A DNA stretch of 6,926 nucleotides from Phycisphaerales bacterium UBA2266 (GCA_002347125.1 DDXG01000243.1:1-6926); one strand, 5' to 3'; positions 1 to 6,079 are shown, counted from the first letter of the stretch. The notes: generated by a model not told the origin, from the sequence alone. Program-made: numbers and translations.

Positions 1-2025
1 AAACTGGCCGGCAGGTACTTCGGCGCCGACGGGATGCTGACGGCGGACGGATACGGGCGTTTTGAGGTCTTCCTGCGGGAGGCGGGGCGGTTCGACCACG
101 ACCTTCGCTGTTACGATGATGCGATGGCGTTTGTCGCGCAGGTCAGGGACCAGGCATTGTTGCGGCGGCGGATTGACGAGGCCTTTGCCGGCGGCATCCG
201 CAGCGCGGGCTTCAAGAAGCTGCTGAAGGTGGACCTCTATCCCTACCAGCGCAAGGGGGCGCTGTTCGCGGCCTCGGCCGGGCGCAGTCTGATCGCCGAC
301 GACATGGGGCTGGGTAAGACCATCCAGGCCATCGCGGCCGTGGAGATACTGGCGAGGACGATGGGGCTCGAACGGGTGCTGATTGTGTGCCCGACGAGTC
401 TCAAGCACCAGTGGAAACAGGAGATCGAGCGCTTCAGCGAGCGGTCGGCGGAGGTCGTTGAGGGTATGCTCGGCAGACGCAAGGCCCTGTACGGCACGGA
501 CTCCTTCTACAAAATTGTCAACTACGAGGTCATCGGCCGCGATATGGAGGCTATCGGCCGCTGGGGTCCGGAGATGGTGATCCTCGATGAGGCCCAGCGG
601 ATCAAGAACTGGAAGACACGGCGGGCCCAGAGCGTCAAGAAGCTCGATTCGCGGTATGCCCTGGTGCTGACCGGCACGCCGCTGGAGAACCGGTTGGAGG
701 AATTGCACTCCATCGTGGAATTTGTGGACCGGTTCCACTTGGGGCCGCTGTTTCGTTTCCTGGCCGAGCACCAACACGTCGATGAGACCGGCCGGGTGGT
801 CGGATACCACAATCTGGGGCGGATATCGCAATCTCTCGAGCCGATCCTCATTCGCCGCACGAAGAAGGAGGTCCTCAGCGAACTGCCGCCGCGGATGGAG
901 AAGAACTTCTTCGTTCCGATGACGCCGCAGCAACAGAGCCACCACGAAGAAAACCGGGAGATCGTCGCGAAGGTCGTGGCGAAGTGGCGGCGCTACGGCT
1001 TTCTGTCGGAGACGGACCAGCGGCGGCTGATGATCGCGCTGCAGAATATGCGGATGAGCTGCAACAGCACGTATCTGCTGGACCGAAAAACCGATTTCGG
1101 GACCAAGGCCGATGAACTGCTTCAACTGCTGGCCGAGGTATTTGAGCAGCCTGACGCCAAGACGGTGGTATTCAGCCAGTGGCTGGGTACGCATGAGATT
1201 CTCCTGGATCGGCTTAAGGGTGCGAAACTCAATCATGTGCTGTTTCACGGGGGTGTGCCGGGACCCAAACGCAAGGGGCTCGTGACGCAGTTCAAGGAGG
1301 ACCCGGGTTGCAGGGTGTTTCTCTCGACCGATGCCGGTGGCGTAGGGCTGAACCTGCAGCAGGCCACGACGGTGGTGAACATGGATCTGCCGTGGAACCC
1401 GGCGGTGCTGGAGCAGCGAATCGGGCGGATTCACCGGCTGGGTCAGACGCGGCCGGTGCGCGTGGTCAACTTCGTCGCGCAGGGGACCATCGAGCACGGG
1501 ATGCTGTCGGTGCTTTCGTTCAAGAAATCGCTTTTTACGGGCGTGCTCGACGGCGGAAAAGACGAGGTCTTTCTCGGAGGCACGCGCCTGCAGCGCTTCA
1601 TGGAATCGGTCGACACGGCCACGCAGGCGATTCCACAGCCGATGCCCGCGCAGGTGGAAGAGCCCGACGGCCACGATATGGAGGCGGCCCAGGGCGGCAA
1701 GGCCCGACAGACGAGTGACGAGAAACGATGGACGACGGACGATGGACGATCCCAAACCGGCTTCGGGACGCCCATCGTCACTCGTCCATCGGAAGGTTGG
1801 GAGGGCGTGATCTCGGCGGGACTGTCGCTGCTGGATATGCTGGGTAAGGCGGTGGGCGGACAGGGGGCCGAGGCGTCTGCGGCCGGCTCGAAGCTTGCCG
1901 GCGGCCTGGATGTTGAGACGGACCCGCGGACGGGCCGGCAGCACTTGAAGGTGCCGATGCCGGATGGGGCGACGCTGCAGCGGATCGCCGATGTTCTTAG
2001 CGAGTTGGCCCGACGGATGAAATGA
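1..2025 (+). CDS. SNF2/HepA-family DNA-dependent ATPase, 5' partial
   Basis: This is a Swi2/Snf2-type superfamily 2 ATPase, predicted to translocate on double-stranded DNA and remodel protein-DNA or RNA polymerase-DNA complexes in the cytoplasm. Numbering from the ATG at base 34, both RecA-like lobes are complete: Walker A DDMGLGKT (89-96), CPTSLKHQW (119-127), DEAQ (185-188), TGTP (213-216), VVFSQW (378-383), STDAGGVGLN (431-440) and QRIGRIHRLGQ (461-471). The reading frame is open back to base 1 (KLAGRYFGADG precedes that ATG) and no ribosome site is visible before base 34, so the gene very likely starts upstream and may carry an N-terminal domain outside the window. The C-terminal tail after about residue 545 is low in recognisable structure and contains an in-frame palindromic repeat near residues 565-586. 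The frame ends in TGA at 2023-2025. It is not a classical RapA by anything visible here. The family call is secure; the cellular role is unknown. Confidence 0.93.
   Translation, partial: KLAGRYFGADGMLTADGYGRFEVFLREAGRFDHDLRCYDDAMAFVAQVRDQALLRRRIDEAFAGGIRSAGFKKLLKVDLYPYQRKGALFAASAGRSLIADDMGLGKTIQAIAAVEILARTMGLERVLIVCPTSLKHQWKQEIERFSERSAEVVEGMLGRRKALYGTDSFYKIVNYEVIGRDMEAIGRWGPEMVILDEAQRIKNWKTRRAQSVKKLDSRYALVLTGTPLENRLEELHSIVEFVDRFHLGPLFRFLAEHQHVDETGRVVGYHNLGRISQSLEPILIRRTKKEVLSELPPRMEKNFFVPMTPQQQSHHEENREIVAKVVAKWRRYGFLSETDQRRLMIALQNMRMSCNSTYLLDRKTDFGTKADELLQLLAEVFEQPDAKTVVFSQWLGTHEILLDRLKGAKLNHVLFHGGVPGPKRKGLVTQFKEDPGCRVFLSTDAGGVGLNLQQATTVVNMDLPWNPAVLEQRIGRIHRLGQTRPVRVVNFVAQGTIEHGMLSVLSFKKSLFTGVLDGGKDEVFLGGTRLQRFMESVDTATQAIPQPMPAQVEEPDGHDMEAAQGGKARQTSDEKRWTTDDGRSQTGFGTPIVTRPSEGWEGVISAGLSLLDMLGKAVGGQGAEASAAGSKLAGGLDVETDPRTGRQHLKVPMPDGATLQRIADVLSELARRMK
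1711..1795. repeat. Palindromic repeat inside the SNF2 gene
   Basis: An imperfect inverted repeat has arms at 1726-1745 and 1772-1791, matching at 18 of 20 positions. A second small hairpin sits at its apex, 1751-1767 (CCCAAACCGGCTTCGGG, one mismatch in the stem). The left arm contains three tandem heptamers GAYGGAC (1727-1747). The element is translated in frame as part of a tail segment that includes RWTTDDGRSQTGFGTP. A nearly identical apex occurs in the downstream intergenic region at 2149-2165, and GACGGACGATG also recurs there (2049-2059). This suggests a dispersed repeat family rather than native coding sequence. Confidence 0.7.
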
Positions 2026-2100
2026 TGATCGTATTTCGTAATACGCGAGACGGACGATGACGTATGAAAGACGGAATGCGAAATACGAACCAGATGGGTG

Positions 2101-2127
2101 GCGGCCTTTCGCGGAGCGAAGGGCCGC
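2101..2127. repeat. Strong 12-bp hairpin, possible transcript end
   Basis: The arms 2101-2112 and 2116-2127 pair over 12 bp with one G-T wobble and a 3-base loop (GGA). No T-run follows, so it is not a standard intrinsic terminator, although it lies 76 bases after the SNF2 stop and could stabilise an mRNA end. Bases 2121-2126 (GGGCCG) can pair instead with 2135-2140 (CGGCCC), so two mutually exclusive folds are possible. Confidence 0.5.
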
Positions 2128-2148
2128 GTTGATCCGGCCCTTGCCTTT

Positions 2149-2165
2149 CCCGAACCGGCTTCGGG
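2149..2165. repeat. Small hairpin shared with the SNF2 insert
   Basis: CCCGAACCGGCTTCGGG forms a perfect 6-bp stem (2149-2154 / 2160-2165) with loop CCGGC. It differs by one base from the apex at 1751-1767 inside the SNF2 gene. It has no T-tract and looks like part of a dispersed repeat rather than a terminator. Confidence 0.55.
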
Positions 2166-2257
2166 ACTACCCCGACGCAATACGCAATACACAATACGCA
2201 CGACGCAACACGATATACGAAGCACGAACGACGAAAGACAAACATGGGGGTAATACA

Positions 2258-3250
2258 ATGAATGCGATGACGATGGACAGAAGGGCGTTTGTCAAGGCAA
2301 CGCTGGCGTCTCTGGCAATGGGCTCGCCGGTGCTGGCCGAGCAGAAGCAGGAGCCGGGGGGCTTGCCGAAGCGGCCGCTGGGCAAGACCGGCCAGATGGT
2401 GGCGATTGTCTGCCTGGGCGGCTGGGATATCGGCAACGTCAAGGACAAGGACGAGGCGGTCTCTATCATGCACGAGGCCGTCGACGAAGGGATGACGTTC
2501 TTCGACAACTGCTGGGACTACCACGACGGCGGCAGCGAGGAGATCATGGGCCGGGCCCTATCGTCGAACGGCCGGCGGGATAAAGTCTTCCTGATGACCA
2601 AGGTCTGTGCCCGCGACTACAAGGGGGCCCTGAAACACCTGGACGATAGCCTGCGGCGACTGCGGACCGACCGGGTTGACCTGTGGCAATTCCACGGCAC
2701 GCAGTGGGATGACGACGCCGAGTTGATCTTCGATCCGGGCAACGGCGCGCTGAAGGCCGCCCTGGAGGCCAAGAAAGCGGGCAAGGTCCGGTTCATAGGT
2801 TTTACCGGCCACAAGAATCCGCGCTTTCACAAGGCTATGCTGGACCGGCCCTTTGCCTGGGATACGGTGCAGATGCCGGTCAACGTGCTCGACGCGCACT
2901 ATGAAAGCTTTCAGAAACAAATCCTGCCGATATGCGCCCAGCGCAAGATCGGGGCCATCGGCATGAAGGCCCTGGCGGCCCAGGATGGGCGAATCGTGCG
3001 GGACCTGGGCATCAGCGCCGATTTCGCCCGGCGGTTCAGCCTGAGCCTGCCCATATCGTCGCTGGTCTGTGGTATTCAGTCGCGGGCGAACCTGCGGCAG
3101 GACCTGGCGATTGCGCGGGATTTCAAGCCGCTCACCGAGGCCGAGGTGATCGAGGTGCTGGGCAAGGCCCGGCCCGCGGCCTTGGACGGGCGCATGGAGG
3201 CCTACAAGGTCGGCAACTACGGCTGCGACTGGCACCACAAGCAGGCGTAA
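2258..3250 (+). CDS. Tat-exported aldo/keto reductase family protein
   Basis: This 330-residue NAD(P)H-dependent oxidoreductase of the aldo/keto reductase (TIM barrel) family is predicted to act outside the cytoplasm; its substrate cannot be told from sequence. The start ATG at 2258 was chosen because GGGGG (2246-2250) lies 7 bases upstream and because it gives a clean twin-arginine signal, MDRRAFVK, followed by the hydrophobic stretch ATLASLAMGSPVLA. The usual catalytic tetrad is visible: D83 (FFDNC), Y88 (WDYHDG), K115 (LMTKV) and H146 (WQFHG). The barrel starts at PLGKTGQMVAIVCLGGWDIG, and the last part (SLVCGIQSRANLRQD) matches the cofactor-binding end of the family. The protein ends GNYGCDWHHKQA, without the C-terminal cysteine cluster of ferredoxin-like AKR relatives. 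The next gene starts 11 bases after its stop, so the two are probably co-transcribed, although no functional link to a DNA helicase is obvious. Confidence 0.92.
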   Translation: MNAMTMDRRAFVKATLASLAMGSPVLAEQKQEPGGLPKRPLGKTGQMVAIVCLGGWDIGNVKDKDEAVSIMHEAVDEGMTFFDNCWDYHDGGSEEIMGRALSSNGRRDKVFLMTKVCARDYKGALKHLDDSLRRLRTDRVDLWQFHGTQWDDDAELIFDPGNGALKAALEAKKAGKVRFIGFTGHKNPRFHKAMLDRPFAWDTVQMPVNVLDAHYESFQKQILPICAQRKIGAIGMKALAAQDGRIVRDLGISADFARRFSLSLPISSLVCGIQSRANLRQDLAIARDFKPLTEAEVIEVLGKARPAALDGRMEAYKVGNYGCDWHHKQA

Positions 3251-3261
3251 GTCTGGGCGGT

Positions 3262-4731
3262 ATGACGGCTTCCGGCGGCGTATCTCTGTCTTTCGACGGC
3301 GGCACATTGGTGCTTCGTGGTGTGAATTGGCCCAATGGGGCGAGAGGGGGTCCGGTACATTTTCCGGGCGGCCAAAACGCGTCGCATGCGATGGCGCCTT
3401 GCCCGGAAAATGTACCGGACCCCTTTAATTTCGACGGGCGGATAGGAGCCTGGCGTTGCGAGGCCATTGCGTACGCCCAGGTGGTCGAGGGACTGCGCCG
3501 GTGTTATGGGGCGGCGTTTCAGGACGAAGTGCCGCGCCCGCAACAGGTGGCGTGGCCCAAGGTGAGTCTGCCGGCGCTACGGCCGGAACAGACCCAGGCC
3601 CTTGACGCATGGGAGCAGGCCGGGCGGCGGGGGCAGGTCATTATGCCGACCGGCACGGGAAAGACGGAGGTGGCGCTGGCGGCGATGGCTCGGACAGGCG
3701 TGGCGACGCTGGTGGTGGCGCCCGTGCGGGATCTGATGTACCAATGGCACCGGCGGATACTGCGGTCGCTGGGCTGCGACGCCGGAATCGTCGGCGACAA
3801 CCTGTTCGATATCAAGGCCGTGACCGTAACGACTTACGACAGCGCCTATATCCACATGGGGCGGATGGGGGCCGGCTTCGGGCTGCTGATCTTCGACGAG
3901 GAACACCATCTGCCGAGCCGGTGCCGACGGGAGGCGGCGATTCTGAGTACGGCGACGATGCGGCTGGGTCTGACGGCCACGCCGGAGAGGGCCGACGGCC
4001 TGCACAAGGAACTGGACAATCTGGTGGGACCGGTGGTGTATCGGATGCCGTTCAAGCAGGCCCGGGGCTCGACACTGGCGGATTTCGAGGTGGTGCGAAT
4101 CCCAGTGGCGCTGAATGACCGCGAGCAGGCCACCTACGACCAGTGCAGCCGTGTGATCCGGCATTTCATGCTGGAGCGGCGCAAAGACCAGCCGGGCTAT
4201 ACGTGGCAGGACCTGTGCGCCGAGTCCGGCCGGGACCCCCAAGCCCGCCACGCCCAGAAGGCTTATTATCTGAAGCGGTCCGTTGAAGACCGGGCGGCCG
4301 AGAAGCTGCGGGTGCTGGAGGACATCTTCCGACTGCACTACGGCCAGCCGACCCTCGTCTTCGCCGGCTCGAACGCGATGGCCATCGACGTATCGCGGCG
4401 ATTCCTGCTGCCGACGATCCTCTCGCACACGCGAAAACGCGAGCGGCTGGCGGTCCTGGAGGGGTTTGCCGAAGGGCGGCTGCCGGTGCTGGTGGCCAAT
4501 CGCGTGCTCGACGAGGGGGTGGACGTGCCGGAGGCCAAGGTGGCGGTGGTCATCGGCGGACTGGGCTCGACCCGCCAGGCCAAGCAGCGGCTGGGGCGGG
4601 TGCTGCGCAAGAGTGGAAACGTGCGGGCGGTCCTGTACGAGGTCGTCTGCGAGGATACGAAAGAGGTTCATCGCAGCCGCAAGAGGCGCAAAAGCGATGC
4701 TTACGAGCGAACACGCCATCGTCGAGTATAG
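3262..4731 (+). CDS. XPB-like superfamily 2 DNA helicase
   Basis: A 489-residue helicase resembling archaeal XPB, predicted to unwind DNA for repair together with the Bax1 nuclease encoded next to it. The N-terminal damage-recognition-like segment (VSLSFDGGTLVLRGV, then FDGRIGAWRCEAIAY) is split by a repeat-derived insert at about residues 22-56. Motifs in order: RPEQTQAL (Q-like, 107-114), Walker A PTGTGKT (129-135), APVRDLMYQW (153-162), DEEH (212-215), LTATPERADG (237-246), LVFAGS (365-370), VANRVLDEGVDVPEA (411-425) and QRLGRVLRKSG (442-452). ERADG lies where XPB proteins have the RED motif, with Ala in place of Glu. The open frame continues upstream through the reductase gene, but only the ATG at 3262 gives the family-like N-terminus. 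Its ribosome site is weak (GGGCGG), so translational coupling to the reductase is likely. The last 35 bases overlap the start of the Bax1 frame. Confidence 0.9.
   Translation: MTASGGVSLSFDGGTLVLRGVNWPNGARGGPVHFPGGQNASHAMAPCPENVPDPFNFDGRIGAWRCEAIAYAQVVEGLRRCYGAAFQDEVPRPQQVAWPKVSLPALRPEQTQALDAWEQAGRRGQVIMPTGTGKTEVALAAMARTGVATLVVAPVRDLMYQWHRRILRSLGCDAGIVGDNLFDIKAVTVTTYDSAYIHMGRMGAGFGLLIFDEEHHLPSRCRREAAILSTATMRLGLTATPERADGLHKELDNLVGPVVYRMPFKQARGSTLADFEVVRIPVALNDREQATYDQCSRVIRHFMLERRKDQPGYTWQDLCAESGRDPQARHAQKAYYLKRSVEDRAAEKLRVLEDIFRLHYGQPTLVFAGSNAMAIDVSRRFLLPTILSHTRKRERLAVLEGFAEGRLPVLVANRVLDEGVDVPEAKVAVVIGGLGSTRQAKQRLGRVLRKSGNVRAVLYEVVCEDTKEVHRSRKRRKSDAYERTRHRRV
3325..3430. repeat. Palindromic element inserted in frame in the XPB gene
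   Basis: A perfect 23-bp inverted repeat (3347-3369 / 3401-3423), with core GGGGTCCGGTACATTTT, encloses a 31-base loop. The loop itself holds the palindrome TCGCATGCGA (3382-3391). AATT stands at both sides (3325-3328 and 3427-3430), exactly 102 bases apart. Removing 102 bases would restore LVLRGVNFDGRIGAWR without shifting the frame. The insert encodes about 34 residues (NWPNGARGGPVHF to PENVPDPF) that do not look like part of a helicase domain. Related arms occur at 5323-5351 and 5966-5989. Confidence 0.85.
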
Positions 4732-4862
4732 GGCGGGCCGGGCGGTCGTAGACTGCCTGACGCGCAAGACGCACGGCCACTACACGGGCTACGCCGAGCG
4801 GATGCTGGCGGTCTATCGACAGGGCATCGGCCGCGAGCGGCGGTGGCTGCACCAACGGGGTT

Positions 4863-4880
4863 AGGAGGTATTCACCGATG
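4863..4880 (+). promoter_or_regulatory. Perfect Shine-Dalgarno overlapping the internal TAG
   Basis: AGGAGGT (4863-4869) overlaps the premature stop and lies 8 bases before ATG 4878-4880, ideal spacing for translation initiation. That ATG is out of the Bax1 frame and opens only a 65-codon arginine-rich frame ending at 5075, with no recognisable domain, so I do not call it a gene. The nearest in-frame start after the stop is GTG 4904, which lies 34 bases from this site, too far for normal use. Confidence 0.4.
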
Positions 4881-4903
4881 AGCCCGATTGTCCGGTCAGG
4901 CGG

Positions 4904-5971
4904 GTGCAGGCGTTCTGCAAGCTGCTGGATGATGCGGCCGTCTTTGCGGGCGATGCGGGCGGCGAGGCGGCCAGACTGCGGGTCGAGGTCTTCTGCCGGG
5001 CGGCGGCGATGCACCCGCTGGTGGAACAGCCCGACCGGTTGTTTGAGAACGATCCGGCAAGGGTCAAGGCCCTGATCGCCGCCGAACACGGCGCGGATTG
5101 GAATGACATCGACCGGCGGCTGTATGCGGATGTGATGAGTTTCCAGCCGTTGGAGGCCTTTGCTCCCGACCTCGATGCCGCGGCGTTTCTGGCCCGTTAC
5201 AACGTCGCCCAGCTTCAGGCGTGCCTGTACAGGGCCCAGAGCATGACTATCACGGCCACGCAGGACCTCAAGACGATCCTGCGATACGCCAAGCTGGCCA
5301 AACTAATGCACGAGATCGTGCCATTGAAGGGGTCCGGCACATTTTCCGGGCAGCCGGTAGGAACCAGCGTGGGCAAGAACGACACTTGCCCACCCTACTA
5401 CTCTGCATACTGCATTGAACTGTCCGGGCCGGTGTCGGTGCTGCGAGAAACTCGGCGGTACGGGGTGAACCTGGCGAGGTTCCTGCCGGCGCTGCTGGCG
5501 TGCAAGGGCTGGCGGATGACGGCCGTCTTGCGGACGCCCTGGAACGCGACGGCCGTGCTGGCGGTTTGCGATAAGGACGGCTACACGAGCCACCTGCCGC
5601 CGCCACAAGAATTCGATTCGAGCCTGGAGGGGGCGTTCGCGGAGAAATTCGGCGGCGTCCGGGAAGGCTGGCGACTGATCCGCGAGGGCGATATCCTCCA
5701 CGAGCACCAGACAACCTTCGTCCCGGATTTCACGTTTCGCCACGAAGACGGGACCGAGGTGTTCTTGGAGATCGTGGGTTTCTGGACGCCCGAGTATCTG
5801 GCCAAGCGGCGGGAGATACTCGGCCGATTCCGCCACCACCGCATCCTGATGGCGGTGCCGCAGCGGTCGCTGCGGGAAGGGGCCGTGCCTGGCGGGAACG
5901 TCGTCATTTTCAAGACAGGCCTGACAATCAAGCCCGTTTTGGCGGCACTGGAGGCCATGCGTGCGAATTAA
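4904..5971 (+). CDS. C-terminal Bax1 fragment with nuclease domain
   Basis: If translation restarts after the TAG, the first in-frame candidate is GTG 4904, giving 355 residues that start at the conserved VQAFCKLLDDAAVF helix. This portion keeps the whole nuclease domain. The metal-binding core reads FVPDFTF (Asp275), then FLEIVGFWTPEYLAKRREIL with Glu289 and Lys301; the E-x-x-G-F-W-x-x-x-Y-L-x-x-K spacing is a family hallmark. The preceding YCIELSGPVSVLRETRRYG and LARFLPALLACKGW segments also fit the family. The repeat-derived stretch LKGSGTFSGQ to NDTCPPYY (residues about 141-166) interrupts the region just before them. The nuclease residues look intact, which argues against long-standing decay. 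No good ribosome site precedes GTG 4904 (only AGGCGG, immediately before it), so separate production of this fragment is uncertain. The same bases are covered by the interrupted full-length entry. Confidence 0.55.
   Translation: MQAFCKLLDDAAVFAGDAGGEAARLRVEVFCRAAAMHPLVEQPDRLFENDPARVKALIAAEHGADWNDIDRRLYADVMSFQPLEAFAPDLDAAAFLARYNVAQLQACLYRAQSMTITATQDLKTILRYAKLAKLMHEIVPLKGSGTFSGQPVGTSVGKNDTCPPYYSAYCIELSGPVSVLRETRRYGVNLARFLPALLACKGWRMTAVLRTPWNATAVLAVCDKDGYTSHLPPPQEFDSSLEGAFAEKFGGVREGWRLIREGDILHEHQTTFVPDFTFRHEDGTEVFLEIVGFWTPEYLAKRREILGRFRHHRILMAVPQRSLREGAVPGGNVVIFKTGLTIKPVLAALEAMRAN
5323..5351 (+). repeat. Second copy of the GGGGTCCGG element arm, inside bax1
   Basis: Bases 5329-5351 match the left arm in the XPB gene (3347-3369) at 22 of 23 positions (C for T at 5338). 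The upstream edge ATTGAA resembles the ATTAAA of the other copies. It is translated in frame as LKGSGTFSGQ. No complementary second arm follows, so only half of the palindrome is present. Confidence 0.8.
5357..5398. repeat. GTGGGCAAG hairpin inside bax1
   Basis: A 9-bp perfect stem, GTGGGCAAG (5369-5377) / CTTGCCCAC (5385-5393), has a 7-base loop. It is extended by a second helix, GTAGG (5357-5361) / CCTAC (5394-5398), across a one-sided 7-base bulge. It directly follows the half element at 5323-5351 and is translated as VGTSVGKNDTCPPY. It appears to be a second kind of repeat nested beside the first. Confidence 0.7.
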
Positions 5972-5989
5972 AGGGGTCCGGTACATTTT
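5966..5989 (+). repeat. Third copy of the element, supplying the bax1 stop
   Basis: These 24 bases are identical to the reverse complement of 3407-3430 in the XPB gene (core GGGGTCCGGTACATTTT, preceded by AATTAAA). The AATTAAA edge provides the TAA that ends the Bax1 frame. The match stops where the other copies continue CCGGGC, so this is a partial copy. Confidence 0.8.
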
Positions 5990-6050
5990 TGCGCCAACGC
6001 ACAGGTTCTTGTGAGGAGCCAATTTCTTTTTCCCAGTATGCAAGTAGGGG

Positions 6051-6079
6051 TTGTATATGGGTTGGGCCGAGGGTAGCAT
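6051..6079 (+). promoter_or_regulatory. Weak candidate promoter for the PQQ-like gene
   Basis: The 5972-6171 spacer holds no gene. Within it, TTGTAT (6051-6056) and TAGCAT (6074-6079) are separated by 17 bases and resemble sigma-70 boxes, about 90 bases before the next start codon. A small GTAGC/GCTAC hairpin (6073-6077 / 6083-6087) overlaps the -10 position. This is consensus matching only and could be chance. Confidence 0.25.

Larger units (their letters stand above)
2026..2257. repeat. Repeat-rich intergenic region with hairpins
   Basis: This spacer between the SNF2 gene and the aldo/keto reductase is not convincingly coding. It contains an inverted pair TCGTATTTCG (2029-2038) / CGAAATACGA (2079-2088), then two strong GC hairpins, then a run of degenerate AATACG/ACGAC units (about 2176-2240). 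It can be translated in the frame of the downstream gene, but the product is arginine- and tyrosine-rich repeat translation, so I did not extend the reductase into it. Similar AATACG-like tracts are familiar from intergenic DNA of Phycisphaerae-type planctomycetes (recollection, not a search). The promoter for the reductase operon, if there is one, must lie here or further upstream; I see no convincing -35/-10 pair. Confidence 0.6.
4697..5971 (+). pseudogene. bax1: Bax1 (DUF790) nuclease frame interrupted by in-frame TAG
   Basis: Read from ATG 4697 to TAA 5969-5971, this single frame of 424 positions matches the Bax1/DUF790 layout: an N-terminal domain, a middle helical region and a C-terminal nuclease domain. 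Bax1 is the nuclease partner of archaeal XPB and cuts DNA beside the unwound region. The start has AAGAGG at 4681-4686, ten bases upstream, and overlaps the helicase gene by 35 bases, which is typical of translationally coupled partners. The first 55 residues (MLTSEHAIVEYRAGRAV to RRWLHQRG) end at TAG 4862-4864, but the same frame then continues without a break as EVFTDEPDCPVRRVQAFCKLLDD, as expected for the family. One base change (for example GAG to TAG) explains the break. Whether it is a real nonsense mutation, an assembly error or a recoded codon cannot be told from the sequence. Confidence 0.8.

Noticed and set aside
1727..1791. CRISPR-like repeats
   Set aside because: Units are only 7 bases and contiguous, with no spacers of uniform length; the structure is a palindrome, not an array.
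2057..2257. N-terminal extension of the aldo/keto reductase from ATG 2057
   Set aside because: The extension translates repeat DNA. ATG 2258 has a good ribosome site and gives a clean Tat signal.
2932..3261. N-terminal extension of the XPB helicase from ATG 2932
   Set aside because: It overlaps the reductase in another frame and is compositionally a shadow; the family-like N-terminus begins at ATG 3262.
3577..4767. Long minus-strand open frame (396 codons) opposite the XPB gene
   Set aside because: It is the shadow of a high-GC coding gene; it is rich in His, Gln, Arg and Pro with no domain, while the + strand carries all helicase motifs.
4878..5075. 65-codon frame behind the perfect Shine-Dalgarno
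   Set aside because: It is out of the Bax1 frame, arginine- and serine-rich, without any recognisable domain, and lies within clear Bax1 coding sequence.
5971..6001. Intrinsic terminator after bax1
   Set aside because: There is a short T-run (5986-5990) but no stable hairpin directly before it; it belongs to the partial repeat copy.
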